A DNA stretch of 64,000 bases. Source: Chryseobacterium soli. Its GTDB lineage: Bacteria > Bacteroidota > Bacteroidia > Flavobacteriales > Weeksellaceae. This document shows, piece by piece, positions 8,638-18,057 of this stretch. The notes below the pieces were generated by a model. That model ran no database searches, was not told the DNA's origin, and saw only the letters and a list, made by a program, of their open reading frames with translations. The translations under genes were made by a program, and so were the position numbers. Where the stretch lies: the NCBI RefSeq assembly GCF_000737705.1, contig NZ_JPRH01000005.1, positions 124,001 through 188,000 of the forward strand, given 5' to 3'. Every line of letters begins with the position of its first letter. The first letter of the stretch is position 1.

Positions 8638-10458
8638 ATGAAAATGAAAAAATCGATAATTATTGTAAGCTGCATCATTTCGTCATTAACATTTACTTCT
8701 TGTAATGACTTTTTAGAACCCGAAAATCTTTCGAGTGTATCTGAAGCGCAGCAATTCGACAGTACCGCAGATACTTTCACCGCTTTGGTAGGGGTGTATA
8801 GCCAGCTTGCCGGTGATGATGGCTATGGACAGAGACTTTCTCTGATCTATCCTCACTCTTCGGATGATTTCAGAACTTCAGGAGATTTCAACTGTAACGA
8901 CAGAAGAGGAATCGCCACCTTCGGTTCATGTTCTACAAACACGGAGCTTAATAAGCCGTTTCTGAAACTCTATTCGGGAATTGAACGGGCGAATCTCTGC
9001 ATTAAAAATATTCCACTCTCACCGGTATACCAAAAGGGTTCTGCAGATGAGAAAAAATTAATGGACCGTTTTCTGGGAGAAGCTCTGACATTAAGAGCAC
9101 AGTTCTATTATGAACTGATCAGAAACTGGGGTGATATTCCTTTCCAGGACATCCCCTCTGCGGATATGGAAACGTTATACCTTGCTAAAACAGACCGCGA
9201 TGTGATCTATGAAAAAATTCTTGCCGATCTTGAAAAAGCAGCCACATTAGTTCCATGGAGATCAGAAGGCGGTACTACGGCTGCAAGATTATCTAAAGGT
9301 GCCGTAAAAGGTCTTAGAGCCAGAATTGCTTTGGCAAGAGCAGGATATTCATTGAGAAGAAACCCACAGCTTATGGTACAGGGAACTAATCCTCAAAAAT
9401 ATTATCAGATTGCTTATGATGAATGTAAAGACATCATGAACCATCCGGGAGAACACAGCCTGAATCCAAGCTATGAAAATGTTTTCAGAGCGCTGCATAC
9501 CAATACTCAGGATGCCACCAATGAAGTTATTTTTGCGGTTGGAGCTTTCGGAGGAAATGCAAGAACAGACAGTAAAATAGGATATTACAACGGATTGAAA
9601 CATGACGATAATTCTTCATGGAAAGGCGGCGGCGGAATCAATGCACTACCGATCTATTTCTATGAATTCAGTAAATATGACCTGAGAAGAGACATGAATG
9701 TGGGAATTTTCAAGGTAAATAATACCAATCAGGCAGAATTGGTAACTGCTATTTCATTTACGGATTCCAAGTTCAGAAAATCATGGACGAATATCACGGG
9801 GCCTTCTCAAAATCTTGCGGTAGACTGGCCAATGATCCGTGTTTCCGATGTTATGCTGATGTTTGCTGAAGCTGATAACGAACTGAACGGATCTCCTTCA
9901 TCAGACGCTGTAAATGCATTAAAACTGGTAAGAAACAGAGCCTATACAGGAAACTTAGGTCAGGTAGGAACGATTCCTACGGACAAAGTAGGATTTTTCA
10001 ATGCTATCGTTAAAGAAAGATTATTGGAGTTAGGAGCAGAAGGGATCAGAAAATATGACCTTATCCGTTGGAATTTACTGAATACTAAAATCCTTGAGAG
10101 CAGACAGAAAATGACTGATTTTATGAACGGAACCGGAGCCTATGCCAATGCACCTCTGAATCTGTATTATAAAAAATCGGTTTATGATCCTTCCAAAACA
10201 GCACAACAGAATATCAGCGCCATCGATATTTATTATTCAGGAGCCGATAAAACAGAAGTATTTTACAATCCTTCGCAGGATGCAACGCCGTCAGGATATA
10301 CAAAAATTGCATGGAGGGCTTCCGTACTTCCAACGTACATCAGCGATCCTGTAAAAGGTTTTGCGCAATATTTCCAGCCTAACAAAAGAGAATTATTGCC
10401 GATCTACAGCGACATCATTCAGTCTAACTATAATCTTACCCAGGATTACGGTTACTAG
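8638..10458 (+). CDS. SusD/RagB-like surface glycan-binding lipoprotein
   Basis: This is the partner of the SusC protein, expected to cap the barrel and capture pectin fragments at the cell surface. The 606-residue protein has a lipoprotein signal with Cys22 in TFTSCNDF. The typical SusD N-terminal region follows, and the RagB/SusD C-terminal region includes LLELGAEGIRKYDLIRW. An internal ATG at 8644 would give a protein two residues shorter and is equally plausible. It follows susC by 7 nt. Confidence 0.92.
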   Translation: MKMKKSIIIVSCIISSLTFTSCNDFLEPENLSSVSEAQQFDSTADTFTALVGVYSQLAGDDGYGQRLSLIYPHSSDDFRTSGDFNCNDRRGIATFGSCSTNTELNKPFLKLYSGIERANLCIKNIPLSPVYQKGSADEKKLMDRFLGEALTLRAQFYYELIRNWGDIPFQDIPSADMETLYLAKTDRDVIYEKILADLEKAATLVPWRSEGGTTAARLSKGAVKGLRARIALARAGYSLRRNPQLMVQGTNPQKYYQIAYDECKDIMNHPGEHSLNPSYENVFRALHTNTQDATNEVIFAVGAFGGNARTDSKIGYYNGLKHDDNSSWKGGGGINALPIYFYEFSKYDLRRDMNVGIFKVNNTNQAELVTAISFTDSKFRKSWTNITGPSQNLAVDWPMIRVSDVMLMFAEADNELNGSPSSDAVNALKLVRNRAYTGNLGQVGTIPTDKVGFFNAIVKERLLELGAEGIRKYDLIRWNLLNTKILESRQKMTDFMNGTGAYANAPLNLYYKKSVYDPSKTAQQNISAIDIYYSGADKTEVFYNPSQDATPSGYTKIAWRASVLPTYISDPVKGFAQYFQPNKRELLPIYSDIIQSNYNLTQDYGY

Positions 10459-10485
10459 AAATACATTACATTCATATGAGTTGAT

Positions 10486-10523
10486 CATACAGACTTGCTT
10501 CTTCCCAGAGATAAGTCTGTATG
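10486..10523 (+). promoter_or_regulatory. strong intra-operon hairpin between susD and the pectinesterase gene
   Basis: An 11-bp perfect inverted repeat (CATACAGACTT at 10486-10496 and AAGTCTGTATG at 10513-10523) encloses a 16-nt loop. It lies between the susD stop and the next start. No U-tract follows, so it is not a standard intrinsic terminator. It may protect the susCD transcript end or lower expression of the downstream enzymes relative to susCD. That role is inferred. Confidence 0.55.
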
Positions 10524-10542
10524 TTACTCAAAAATCAAAGTC

Positions 10543-11556
10543 ATGAAAGCTTCTATGGTTACAAAAAAATTCATTCTTTTTCCTGTTTTCATTCTGTTTG
10601 TGGCAAGCCTTCTTTCTTTCAAAACCAAGGATAGAACCATCGTGGTTTCGAAAGACGGAAAAGGGAATTTTACAACCATACAGCAGGCTGTTGATGCCGT
10701 TGAAAATGGAACCGCAGCAAGAACAAGAATTATTATAAAACCCGGAATTTATCAAGAAAAAATTACGGTTTCTGAAACAAAAGGACCCATCCTGATGGAA
10801 GGCGAAAACCCTGAAAACACCATCATTACCTATGATGATTACGCTTCAAAAAAGAATGCTGACGGTAAAGAAATCGGGACTACAGGTTCTGCTACCGTTT
10901 TTATTTTTTCGAATGATTTTACCGCAAAAAATATTTCATTTAAAAACAGTTCGGGAAAAGTTGGCCAGGCAGTGGCCGTTCTTACAGCGGGTGACCGGAT
11001 TGCTTTTGAAAACTGCAGATTTCTTGGATTTCAGGATACTTTATATCTAAAAGGAACTCAAGACCTTCAGGATAAAACAAAACCTTCCAGAAATTATTTC
11101 AGAAACTGCTACATCGAAGGAACAACAGATTATATTTTCGGGGCAGGCACTGCCGTTTTTGAAAACTGTACCATTTACTCAAAAGAAAGCGCATCATACG
11201 TTACAGCAGCTTCTACTCCACAGGATAATGCTTTTGGATTTGTTTTTATTCAATGTAAAATAACAGGAAATGCCGCTGAACATTCGGTATATCTGGGAAG
11301 ACCCTGGAGACCTTTTGCCAAGACCGTATACATCGACTGTGAAATGAATTCAACCATAAAACCTGAAGGTTGGCACAACTGGAATAAACCGGATGCTGAA
11401 AAGACAACTTTGTATGCTGAATATAATTCCAAAGGCGCTGGCGCTCCTATTTCAAAAAGGGTTTCGTGGTCTCACCAACTGACTCCAACTGAAAGAAAAA
11501 ACTATACAACAGTTAATATTTTAAAAGGCTGGAACGTGAAAAAGAGTTTCAAATAA
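10543..11556 (+). CDS. pectin methylesterase (CE8)
   Basis: The enzyme removes methyl groups from homogalacturonan, making it accessible to pectate lyases and polygalacturonase. The 337-residue protein has an N-terminal hydrophobic signal segment (about residues 8-25). The right-handed beta-helix motifs of CE8 are present: GQAVAV (141-146, Gln142), GFQDTLY (162-168, Asp165 as acid/base), DYIFG (196-200, Asp196 as nucleophile) and LGRPW (251-255, Arg253). I chose the ATG at 10543. An upstream in-frame TTG at 10495 would start inside the hairpin and add residues that do not resemble a signal peptide. Confidence 0.93.
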   Translation: MKASMVTKKFILFPVFILFVASLLSFKTKDRTIVVSKDGKGNFTTIQQAVDAVENGTAARTRIIIKPGIYQEKITVSETKGPILMEGENPENTIITYDDYASKKNADGKEIGTTGSATVFIFSNDFTAKNISFKNSSGKVGQAVAVLTAGDRIAFENCRFLGFQDTLYLKGTQDLQDKTKPSRNYFRNCYIEGTTDYIFGAGTAVFENCTIYSKESASYVTAASTPQDNAFGFVFIQCKITGNAAEHSVYLGRPWRPFAKTVYIDCEMNSTIKPEGWHNWNKPDAEKTTLYAEYNSKGAGAPISKRVSWSHQLTPTERKNYTTVNILKGWNVKKSFK

Positions 11557-11587
11557 ATTAAAATTCAATCCTAAAGAATTTTCAATC

Positions 11588-13003
11588 ATGAAAAGACCGT
11601 TCACTCACTTACTGACAATGGGAATTATATGTGGTGTTTCTACTTTGGCAGACGCGCAAAACGTCCTGAGTTTTCCCGGAGCAGAAGGCTTTGGGCAGTA
11701 TACGGCAGGGGGAAGGGGCGGAAAAGTGTATTTTGTCACTAAAACAGCAGATGACGGTTCTGAAGGTACGCTGAGGTATGCTTTGGATCAGAAAGGTCCC
11801 CGATATATTGTTTTTACAACCGGCGGTACTATCTATCTTCAATCTCCGTTAAGAATAAAAGAAGGCGATGTAACAATTGCCGGACAAACTGCACCTGGAG
11901 ATGGAATTACGGTTGCCAACTACGAAACTTTTGTCGCTGCAGACAATGTGATCATCCGCTATATGAGATTCCGGATGGGTGACCAGAAAAAATATGAAGG
12001 AGATGCCTTAGGAGCAAGATTCATCAAAAACCTGATGGTAGATCATTGCTCGATGAGCTGGTCCATAGACGAGACCGTTTCCATTTATGTGAATGAAAAC
12101 ACAACACTTCAATGGTGTGTGATTGCAGAAAGTCTGAGAAATTCTTTCCATCAGAAAGGAGCCCATGGCTATGGAGGAATTGCCGGAGGAAAATTCGCGT
12201 CTTTTCATCACAATATCTATGCTCATCACGACAGCAGAAACCCCAGGCTGGGAGAATATGCAGGTAGTAAGTTTGCGTTGACGGATCTTACGGATTTCAG
12301 AAATAATGTGATGTATAACTGGGGACACAACAGTCTCTACGGAGGCGAAGGCATGAACGTTAATATCATCAATAATTACTATAAACCCGGTCCTGCCACC
12401 ACAACCAGACAAAGGATTGTTGCCATTGATAAAAATGAAAAACCACAGGCGGAAGTGTATAACATCTGGGGGAAATATTATATCAGCGGAAATGTGATGG
12501 AAGGAAATCCTGAAGTAACAAAAGACAACTGGACAGAAGGAGTTTTCAACCAGATGAAAACTTCTTACAACCTTACACTGGCAGAGAAAAATGCAATTAA
12601 AATCAATCAGCCTCATGAGGTTCACAACAATATAAAAACCCATTCTGCCAAAGAGGCCTACGAAAAGATATTGCAGTTCGGGGGAGCAAGCCTTACCAGG
12701 GATGCCGTTGATCTTCATGTGCTGAAAGATATCCGAAGCGGAAGTTTCACTTATAAAGGTTCGAAAGGCAGCACCAATGGAATCATCGATTCCCAGAACG
12801 ATGTCGGCGGATTTCCAATGGTAGATTCAGGTAAGCCCATTGTAGATTCAGACCACGACGGAATGCCCGACGAATGGGAAATCAACAATGCATTAAATCC
12901 GAACCTCGCCAATGCCAACGGAAGAGATCTAGATAAAAACTACGACAATATTGAGGTCTATATGAATGATATTGTAAAAAAAATAACGGAAGGACAACGC
13001 TAA
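11588..13003 (+). CDS. secreted pectate lyase, PL1-like
   Basis: This is predicted to cleave demethylated homogalacturonan by beta-elimination, giving 4,5-unsaturated ends. The 471-residue protein has a signal peptide ending ADAQ near residue 24. The beta-helix start FPGAEGFGQYTAGGRGG is typical of this pectate lyase group, and VDHCSMSWS (near residue 150) corresponds to the conserved vWiDH region. A calcium-type motif DSDHDGMPDEWE sits at about 420-431, a tail common in Bacteroidota members. It lies 31 nt after the methylesterase gene, consistent with sequential action. Confidence 0.88.
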   Translation: MKRPFTHLLTMGIICGVSTLADAQNVLSFPGAEGFGQYTAGGRGGKVYFVTKTADDGSEGTLRYALDQKGPRYIVFTTGGTIYLQSPLRIKEGDVTIAGQTAPGDGITVANYETFVAADNVIIRYMRFRMGDQKKYEGDALGARFIKNLMVDHCSMSWSIDETVSIYVNENTTLQWCVIAESLRNSFHQKGAHGYGGIAGGKFASFHHNIYAHHDSRNPRLGEYAGSKFALTDLTDFRNNVMYNWGHNSLYGGEGMNVNIINNYYKPGPATTTRQRIVAIDKNEKPQAEVYNIWGKYYISGNVMEGNPEVTKDNWTEGVFNQMKTSYNLTLAEKNAIKINQPHEVHNNIKTHSAKEAYEKILQFGGASLTRDAVDLHVLKDIRSGSFTYKGSKGSTNGIIDSQNDVGGFPMVDSGKPIVDSDHDGMPDEWEINNALNPNLANANGRDLDKNYDNIEVYMNDIVKKITEGQR

Positions 13004-13048
13004 TAACCATGAAAACTCCTTATTAACCAGTTATCCCAAAAAAATAGT

Positions 13049-14059
13049 ATGTCAGAAAAATTGAAACTCAATCTCTTTACCATAGTTCTTGCAGGAGCTT
13101 TCATGAGCTCAACGGTCTCTTTTGCGCAGACAGGCGTGATTGAAAAGATCCGTAAAAATCCCAAAGCCTCTTTCTCCTATGCGGAACTTAGCGTAAAAGA
13201 AGGTGGAAAATGGGAAGGAGATCAATATGTAGGCGGAACCTTCAAAAATATTCAGGAATTAACGCTTCCGGAAGAACATACTGATCATTCAACCTACATC
13301 AGGTATGAAGGGATCGGGCTGGAAAATAACCAGATCGGCTACAGACTCTATCTGGACTGGAGAAATGCTACCGATATTTTCGGTAAAAAAGTAAATACTC
13401 TCGTTCTTCCCAATGTCGGGCAGGACGGTTTTGAATCCTATCATCATGATGCCCCATGGGGACAGGATGTGTTAAAATCCGGTCGTACGATTGGCGTAGG
13501 ATCTTACGGAAGATATGATGAACAGAATGACTATGTGGAAACTTTTAAAATCGTAAAAAGCACTACCGCAAAAGTAACCAATGAAAAAGACCGCTCTTTT
13601 GCCATCATCAATTATAAAGGCTGGAAAACCTGGGGGAATGCAATAGACCTTCAATCACAACTTACCATTTTCCCGAAAGACCGTTTTGTAAAAGTAGATC
13701 TTTCCTTAAGCAATACGCTGTCCGGATTGTGTACAGGCATTGTAGCTATTAAAAATATTCCTTTAAAACAGGGAATCAGTAAAGATAAAAAATGGGCCTA
13801 CATCGCCACCTACGGAAATCAGACGGAAACCAAAAAAGATGACAACCTGGGAATGGCTGTCTTCTATCCTCTCGAAAGTTTCGACAAATATGTGAAAACA
13901 AAATCCACCCATACCGTTATTTTCAAGAAAACTAAAAATGTTTCTTATTATTTCATGGGAGCATGGTCGCTGGAACCCAACGGTCTTACTACCGAAGAAG
14001 CTTTTTACCAGGATCTGGATAAAAAACTGGATCTGTTAGATAAAAATAATCAACTTTAA
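13049..14059 (+). CDS. secreted DUF4861-family protein
   Basis: I recognise the DUF4861 family, frequent in pectin and rhamnogalacturonan loci, but I do not know an established activity. The 336-residue protein has a signal peptide (about residues 1-26, ending SFAQ) and is expected in the periplasm. Conserved-looking features include YRLYLDWRN, a histidine-rich YHHDAPWGQD stretch and a GSYGRYDE segment. The gene sits between a pectate lyase and GH105 with an 11-nt downstream gap. It probably contributes to breakdown of lyase products or a decorated pectin. A second family member is encoded at 25637-26824. Confidence 0.75.
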   Translation: MSEKLKLNLFTIVLAGAFMSSTVSFAQTGVIEKIRKNPKASFSYAELSVKEGGKWEGDQYVGGTFKNIQELTLPEEHTDHSTYIRYEGIGLENNQIGYRLYLDWRNATDIFGKKVNTLVLPNVGQDGFESYHHDAPWGQDVLKSGRTIGVGSYGRYDEQNDYVETFKIVKSTTAKVTNEKDRSFAIINYKGWKTWGNAIDLQSQLTIFPKDRFVKVDLSLSNTLSGLCTGIVAIKNIPLKQGISKDKKWAYIATYGNQTETKKDDNLGMAVFYPLESFDKYVKTKSTHTVIFKKTKNVSYYFMGAWSLEPNGLTTEEAFYQDLDKKLDLLDKNNQL

Positions 14060-14070
14060 AGTTTAAAACT

Positions 14071-15324
14071 ATGAACTTTATTAACCATACTGTTACAGTT
14101 TACGCATTCACCGCATTATGCTCGGGACTTTTTTTATCCTGCGCGCAAAAACCTTTACAAACAGCTTCCAGAGAAGTAAAAACCAATACAGAAGGAACAA
14201 TTTCTTCAAAACTACCCTGGTCTCAAAGAATGCTTCTTTCTGAAATCAAACGTTTTCCGGAAGCATGGATGCTTGATTACAACAAAAATCCAAAATGGAG
14301 CTATCCTACCGCTATTGTATTGGAAGGCGCAGAAAAATTATACGAAAAAACAGGCAACAAAGAATATTATAAGTACATCACCCAATTTGGTGATACGATG
14401 GTCAAAGAGGATGGAACCATCGTTTCCTATGATGCTTCAAAGTATAACATCGACATGCTCAACTGTGGAAATGTCCTTCTTTACCTCTATGAAAAGGAGA
14501 AGAAAGGAAAATATCTGAAAGCGTTACAAACACTTCGTTCCCAAATCGATGGACAGCCGAGAACTTCGGAAGGAGGATTCTGGCACAAGAAGATTTATCC
14601 CAATCAAATGTGGCTGGACGGTCTTTACATGGGTGAACCGTTTTATGCCCATTACACCCACGATTTTTCAAAAGGAGCTGAGGCTGAAAAAGCCTACAAC
14701 GATATTATCAATCAGTTTGATCTCATTCAAAAACATCTTTTAGACAAAAAAACAGGACTGCTTTATCATGCCTGGGACGAAAGTAAGGAACAGGCGTGGG
14801 CAGATAAGCAAACAGGACTTTCTCCCAATTTCTGGAGCAGAGCCATGGGCTGGTACGGAATGGCCATGGTAGATGTTCTGGATTATTTACCAAAAAATCA
14901 TTCCGGAAGAGCCAAATTAATCTCTTATTTAAAATCCTATACCGATGCAGTTATTAAAGTTCAGGACCAAAAAACAGGACTTTGGTATCAGGTGTTGGAT
15001 AAAGGCAGTGAAAAAGGAAACTATCTGGAAGCTACAGGATCCTCTATGCTTGTGTACACGATCATAAAATCGGTCAACAACGGTTATCTTCCAGCATCTT
15101 ATAAAACCTATGCTAAAAGAGGCTACGATGGAATCATCAACAATCTAATTACAGTGGATGAAAACGGGGTGATAAGTCTAAATAAATGCTGCGCCGTGGC
15201 AGGCTTAGGCGGAACACCGTATAGAAGCGGTTCTTATGAATATTATATCAATGAAGAAATACGTTCCAATGATCCAAAAGGAACCGGACCTTTCATTTTA
15301 GCCAGTTTAGAATTCGAAAAATAA
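14071..15324 (+). CDS. GH105 unsaturated rhamnogalacturonyl/galacturonyl hydrolase (lipoprotein)
   Basis: GH105 enzymes hydrate the 4,5-double bond of unsaturated uronates at the non-reducing end of lyase products, releasing DKI for KduI. The 417-residue protein has a lipobox with Cys24 (FLSCAQ). The (alpha/alpha)6-barrel family motifs YNIDMLNCGN (Asp128) and MWLDGLYMGEPF (Asp183, the probable catalytic acid) are present, as is a late CCAVAGLGG segment. It is immediately followed by the GH43 gene with no spacer. Specificity for rhamnogalacturonan versus homogalacturonan fragments cannot be read from sequence. Confidence 0.92.
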   Translation: MNFINHTVTVYAFTALCSGLFLSCAQKPLQTASREVKTNTEGTISSKLPWSQRMLLSEIKRFPEAWMLDYNKNPKWSYPTAIVLEGAEKLYEKTGNKEYYKYITQFGDTMVKEDGTIVSYDASKYNIDMLNCGNVLLYLYEKEKKGKYLKALQTLRSQIDGQPRTSEGGFWHKKIYPNQMWLDGLYMGEPFYAHYTHDFSKGAEAEKAYNDIINQFDLIQKHLLDKKTGLLYHAWDESKEQAWADKQTGLSPNFWSRAMGWYGMAMVDVLDYLPKNHSGRAKLISYLKSYTDAVIKVQDQKTGLWYQVLDKGSEKGNYLEATGSSMLVYTIIKSVNNGYLPASYKTYAKRGYDGIINNLITVDENGVISLNKCCAVAGLGGTPYRSGSYEYYINEEIRSNDPKGTGPFILASLEFEK

Positions 15325-16995
15325 ATGAAAATGATCTTTATGAAGAAAAGAAAAAACACCCTGAATGCTTTGGCTCTTATGGTACTTTCAGCCACAGTAA
15401 GTTTCTTTCACGCACAGGAAAAACCCTATGTTTCTGAAGTCTGGACTGCTGATCAGGGGAAAAATTACAGAAACCCGATTTTATATGCAGATTATTCCGA
15501 CCCAGACGTTACCCGTGTGGGAAATGATTATTATATGACGGCTTCCAGTTTTAATGAAGCTCCGGGACTTCCTATTCTTCATTCAAAAGATATGGTGAAC
15601 TGGAAATTGGTGAATTATGCCCTTCCTGATGTTCTTCCCAGCGAAAACTTCAGTACCCCCAAACGAGGAGACGGTGTTTGGGCGCCCAGTATCAGGTTTC
15701 ATAAAGGTGAATTCTACATCTACTGGGGCGATCCCGATTATGGAATTTATATGGTGAAAACCAAAAATCCGCTGAGAGCCTGGGAAAAACCCGTTCTGGT
15801 GATGGAAGGAAAAGGCTTAATTGATTCATGCCCGTTTTGGGACGATGACGGCAGAGCGTATTTAGTGCATGGCTGGGCAGGAAGCCGTGCCGGAGTGAAA
15901 AGTTTATTATCCATTAATACAATGAACCCTGAAGGAACCAAAGTTCTGGATAAAGGAGTTCATGTTTTTGACGGACACGATGCTCATCCCACCGTTGAAG
16001 GACCGAAACTTTATAAAAGAAACGGATATTATTACATTTTTGCTCCTGCCGGCGGTGTTGCTACAGGATGGCAGCTGGTCATAAGATCAAAAAATATCTA
16101 TGGCCCTTACGAGGAGAAAATTGTGCTGGAACAGGGTTCTACAAAAATCAACGGACCTCATCAGGGAGCCTGGGTAGATACACCCTCAGGAGAAGATTGG
16201 TTTTATCATTTCCAGGATGTAGATACATACGGAAGAATCGTTCATCTGCAGCCGATGAAATGGGAAAAAGACTGGCCTGTAATGGGAATCGACAACAATA
16301 AAAATGGAATCGGAGAACCGGTTTTAACCTATAAAAAACCTGATGTAGGACAATCCTACCCTATCGTCACTCCACCGGAAACGGATGAATTTGAAGGTAA
16401 AGAATTAGGACTTCAATGGCAATGGAGTGCCAATCCGAATATCGTATGGTCTTCAAAACTTCCGGGACAACAGTTTTTAAGATTGTTTTCCATGAAAGTT
16501 CCGGAAGGTGAAAAAAATCTTTGGAACGTTCCCAACTTACTCACTCAAAAATTTCCGGCTCCAAATTTTACAGCGTCTACAAAAGTTAAATTAACGCCCG
16601 AAGATGCCAAAGAAGGAAAAACCGCGGGACTTTTGGTGATGGGATTAGATCATCAATCAATCGTCATTACGAATAAACCGGACGGATATTATCTTCAGTT
16701 GCGAAGAGCCGAAAAAGCAGATAAAGGCGGTGAAGAAAAAATTCTGTTTGAAACAAAACTGAAAGGAAATGAAGCGTATTTAAAAGTGACCGTCAGCGAG
16801 CCCAATGGCCTTTGCCAGTTCAGCTACAGTGAAAATGGAAAAAGCTTTACCAAAGCAGGAGATATTTTCCAGGCAAAACCAGGGAAATGGATCGGAGCAA
16901 AGGTGGGCTTATACAGTGTGAGCACAGCAAAAGCGCCCCGCGGAGGATATGCTGACTTCGACTGGTTCAGAATTACAAAAAAAATAAGTTATTGA
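15325..16995 (+). CDS. secreted GH43 glycosidase with C-terminal lectin-like domain
   Basis: This is predicted to remove arabinose, xylose or galactose side chains from pectin. The 556-residue protein has a signal peptide ending FFHAQ near residue 31. The five-blade propeller has the family triad Asp59 (YSDPDV), Asp167 (LIDSCPFW) and Glu225 (TVEGPK). A C-terminal beta-sandwich resembles the xylosidase/arabinosidase concanavalin-type domain (about residues 365-550). The ATG directly abuts the GH105 stop; a Met at residue 6 could also start. The exact sugar is uncertain. Confidence 0.9.
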   Translation: MKMIFMKKRKNTLNALALMVLSATVSFFHAQEKPYVSEVWTADQGKNYRNPILYADYSDPDVTRVGNDYYMTASSFNEAPGLPILHSKDMVNWKLVNYALPDVLPSENFSTPKRGDGVWAPSIRFHKGEFYIYWGDPDYGIYMVKTKNPLRAWEKPVLVMEGKGLIDSCPFWDDDGRAYLVHGWAGSRAGVKSLLSINTMNPEGTKVLDKGVHVFDGHDAHPTVEGPKLYKRNGYYYIFAPAGGVATGWQLVIRSKNIYGPYEEKIVLEQGSTKINGPHQGAWVDTPSGEDWFYHFQDVDTYGRIVHLQPMKWEKDWPVMGIDNNKNGIGEPVLTYKKPDVGQSYPIVTPPETDEFEGKELGLQWQWSANPNIVWSSKLPGQQFLRLFSMKVPEGEKNLWNVPNLLTQKFPAPNFTASTKVKLTPEDAKEGKTAGLLVMGLDHQSIVITNKPDGYYLQLRRAEKADKGGEEKILFETKLKGNEAYLKVTVSEPNGLCQFSYSENGKSFTKAGDIFQAKPGKWIGAKVGLYSVSTAKAPRGGYADFDWFRITKKISY

Positions 16996-17015
16996 ATAAA
17001 ATTGAATGGTTAGTC

Positions 17016-17168
17016 AATCGCAAAGACGCAAGCTCTTTAAAAACCTAAACCTTTCTAAGGCGCAAGGATTTTATCTCCGATAAAATTTACGATGCACTAT
17101 TTGCCGAAAATCTCAGATTTTCTTGCGCCTTAAAACTGTATCAATAATCAATTTGCGCCTTTGCAATT
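17016..17168. repeat. cloverleaf-like intergenic repeat, copy 1
   Basis: The element fills most of the 213-bp gap between GH43 and the acetylesterase. Outer arms at 17016-17031 and 17153-17168 pair at 14 of 16 positions. Perfect inner arms TAAGGCGCAAG (17056-17066) and CTTGCGCCTTA (17122-17132) enclose two hairpins with 3-nt loops: ATTTTATC-TCC-GATAAAAT (17068-17086) and GAAAATC-TCA-GATTTTC (17106-17122). A second element with the same architecture lies at 20666-20825. No coding frame is seen. Confidence 0.65.
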
Positions 17169-17208
17169 CACCAAAAAAATATAAATTATAGTAGATCATC
17201 CTTAAGTA

Positions 17209-18054
17209 ATGAAAAAAACAATCTATAAAATCCTTACATTTTTATTCAGCGCTTTGCTGCTTTCTGCCTGTCAGTCACAGAAGAATGTTCAAAAGACAAC
17301 GGCAAGACAAAATAAAAATGTTACCCATATTTATCTGATTGGGGATTCTACGATGGCTGATTATACCGGGGATTATGAACCGGGAAAAGATTATATGAAA
17401 GTCCGGTATCCGATTACGGGTTGGGGGCAGGTTTTTCAACCGTTTTTTGTAAAAGACAGCCTCGCAGCTTTACGGCCTGGGATTAAGACAGATTCCGTAA
17501 TCGTAATTGACAGAGCACATGGCGGAAGAAGTACCAGAACCTTTTTTCAGGAAGGAAGATGGCGCTATGTATTTGAACATCTTGAACCCAATGATTATGT
17601 CATCATGCAGTTTGGCCATAATGACGGTTCGGAAAAGCATACTGATCGATATATTAATGTTCAGGGGTACAAAGAGTTTTTAAGGCTGTTTGTTTCTCAA
17701 GCCAAAGAGAAAGACGCAAATCCGGTTATCGTTACTCCGGTAGCCAGAAACTATCCATGGAAAGACGGAAAACTTCAGAATGTACATGGCGACTATTGGC
17801 AGGCTGCTCTTGATATTGCCAAAGAAATGAATGTTCCTTACATCGATTTAAATAGGCTATCCATGGAGTATTTTACACAAAAAGGACAGGATTATGTCAC
17901 CAGTCATTACTTTATGAATCTTCCTGCCGGTGCTTATGAAGCATATCCGGAAGGTCAGAAAGACAACACCCATTTTCAGCCGGAAGGAGCAAAAGTTGTC
18001 GCTTCACTGGTATATAAAGAATTTAAAAATAGTACTACAACCCATAAAAAGTAA
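17209..18054 (+). CDS. rhamnogalacturonan acetylesterase, CE12-type SGNH hydrolase (lipoprotein)
   Basis: The enzyme should deacetylate galacturonate residues in rhamnogalacturonan or homogalacturonan so that other enzymes can act. The 281-residue protein has a lipobox with Cys21 (LLSACQ). The SGNH blocks are clear: GDSTMAD with nucleophile Ser47, GWGQ at 71-74, the GGRS region near 105-108, GHND at 136-139, and the terminal DNTH with catalytic Asp252/His255. It starts a fresh sub-block after the cloverleaf repeat and lies 3 nt before the GH28 gene. Confidence 0.9.
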   Translation: MKKTIYKILTFLFSALLLSACQSQKNVQKTTARQNKNVTHIYLIGDSTMADYTGDYEPGKDYMKVRYPITGWGQVFQPFFVKDSLAALRPGIKTDSVIVIDRAHGGRSTRTFFQEGRWRYVFEHLEPNDYVIMQFGHNDGSEKHTDRYINVQGYKEFLRLFVSQAKEKDANPVIVTPVARNYPWKDGKLQNVHGDYWQAALDIAKEMNVPYIDLNRLSMEYFTQKGQDYVTSHYFMNLPAGAYEAYPEGQKDNTHFQPEGAKVVASLVYKEFKNSTTTHKK

Positions 18055-18057
18055 ATC

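Noticed and set aside
10486-10523. Hairpin after susD as an intrinsic terminator
   Set aside because: The stem is strong, but no T-run follows on either side, so I list it as a regulatory or processing hairpin.
12008-12718. 236-codon minus-strand frame inside the pectate lyase gene
   Set aside because: It lies fully antisense to a gene with clear family motifs, and its translation is low-complexity and resembles no known protein.
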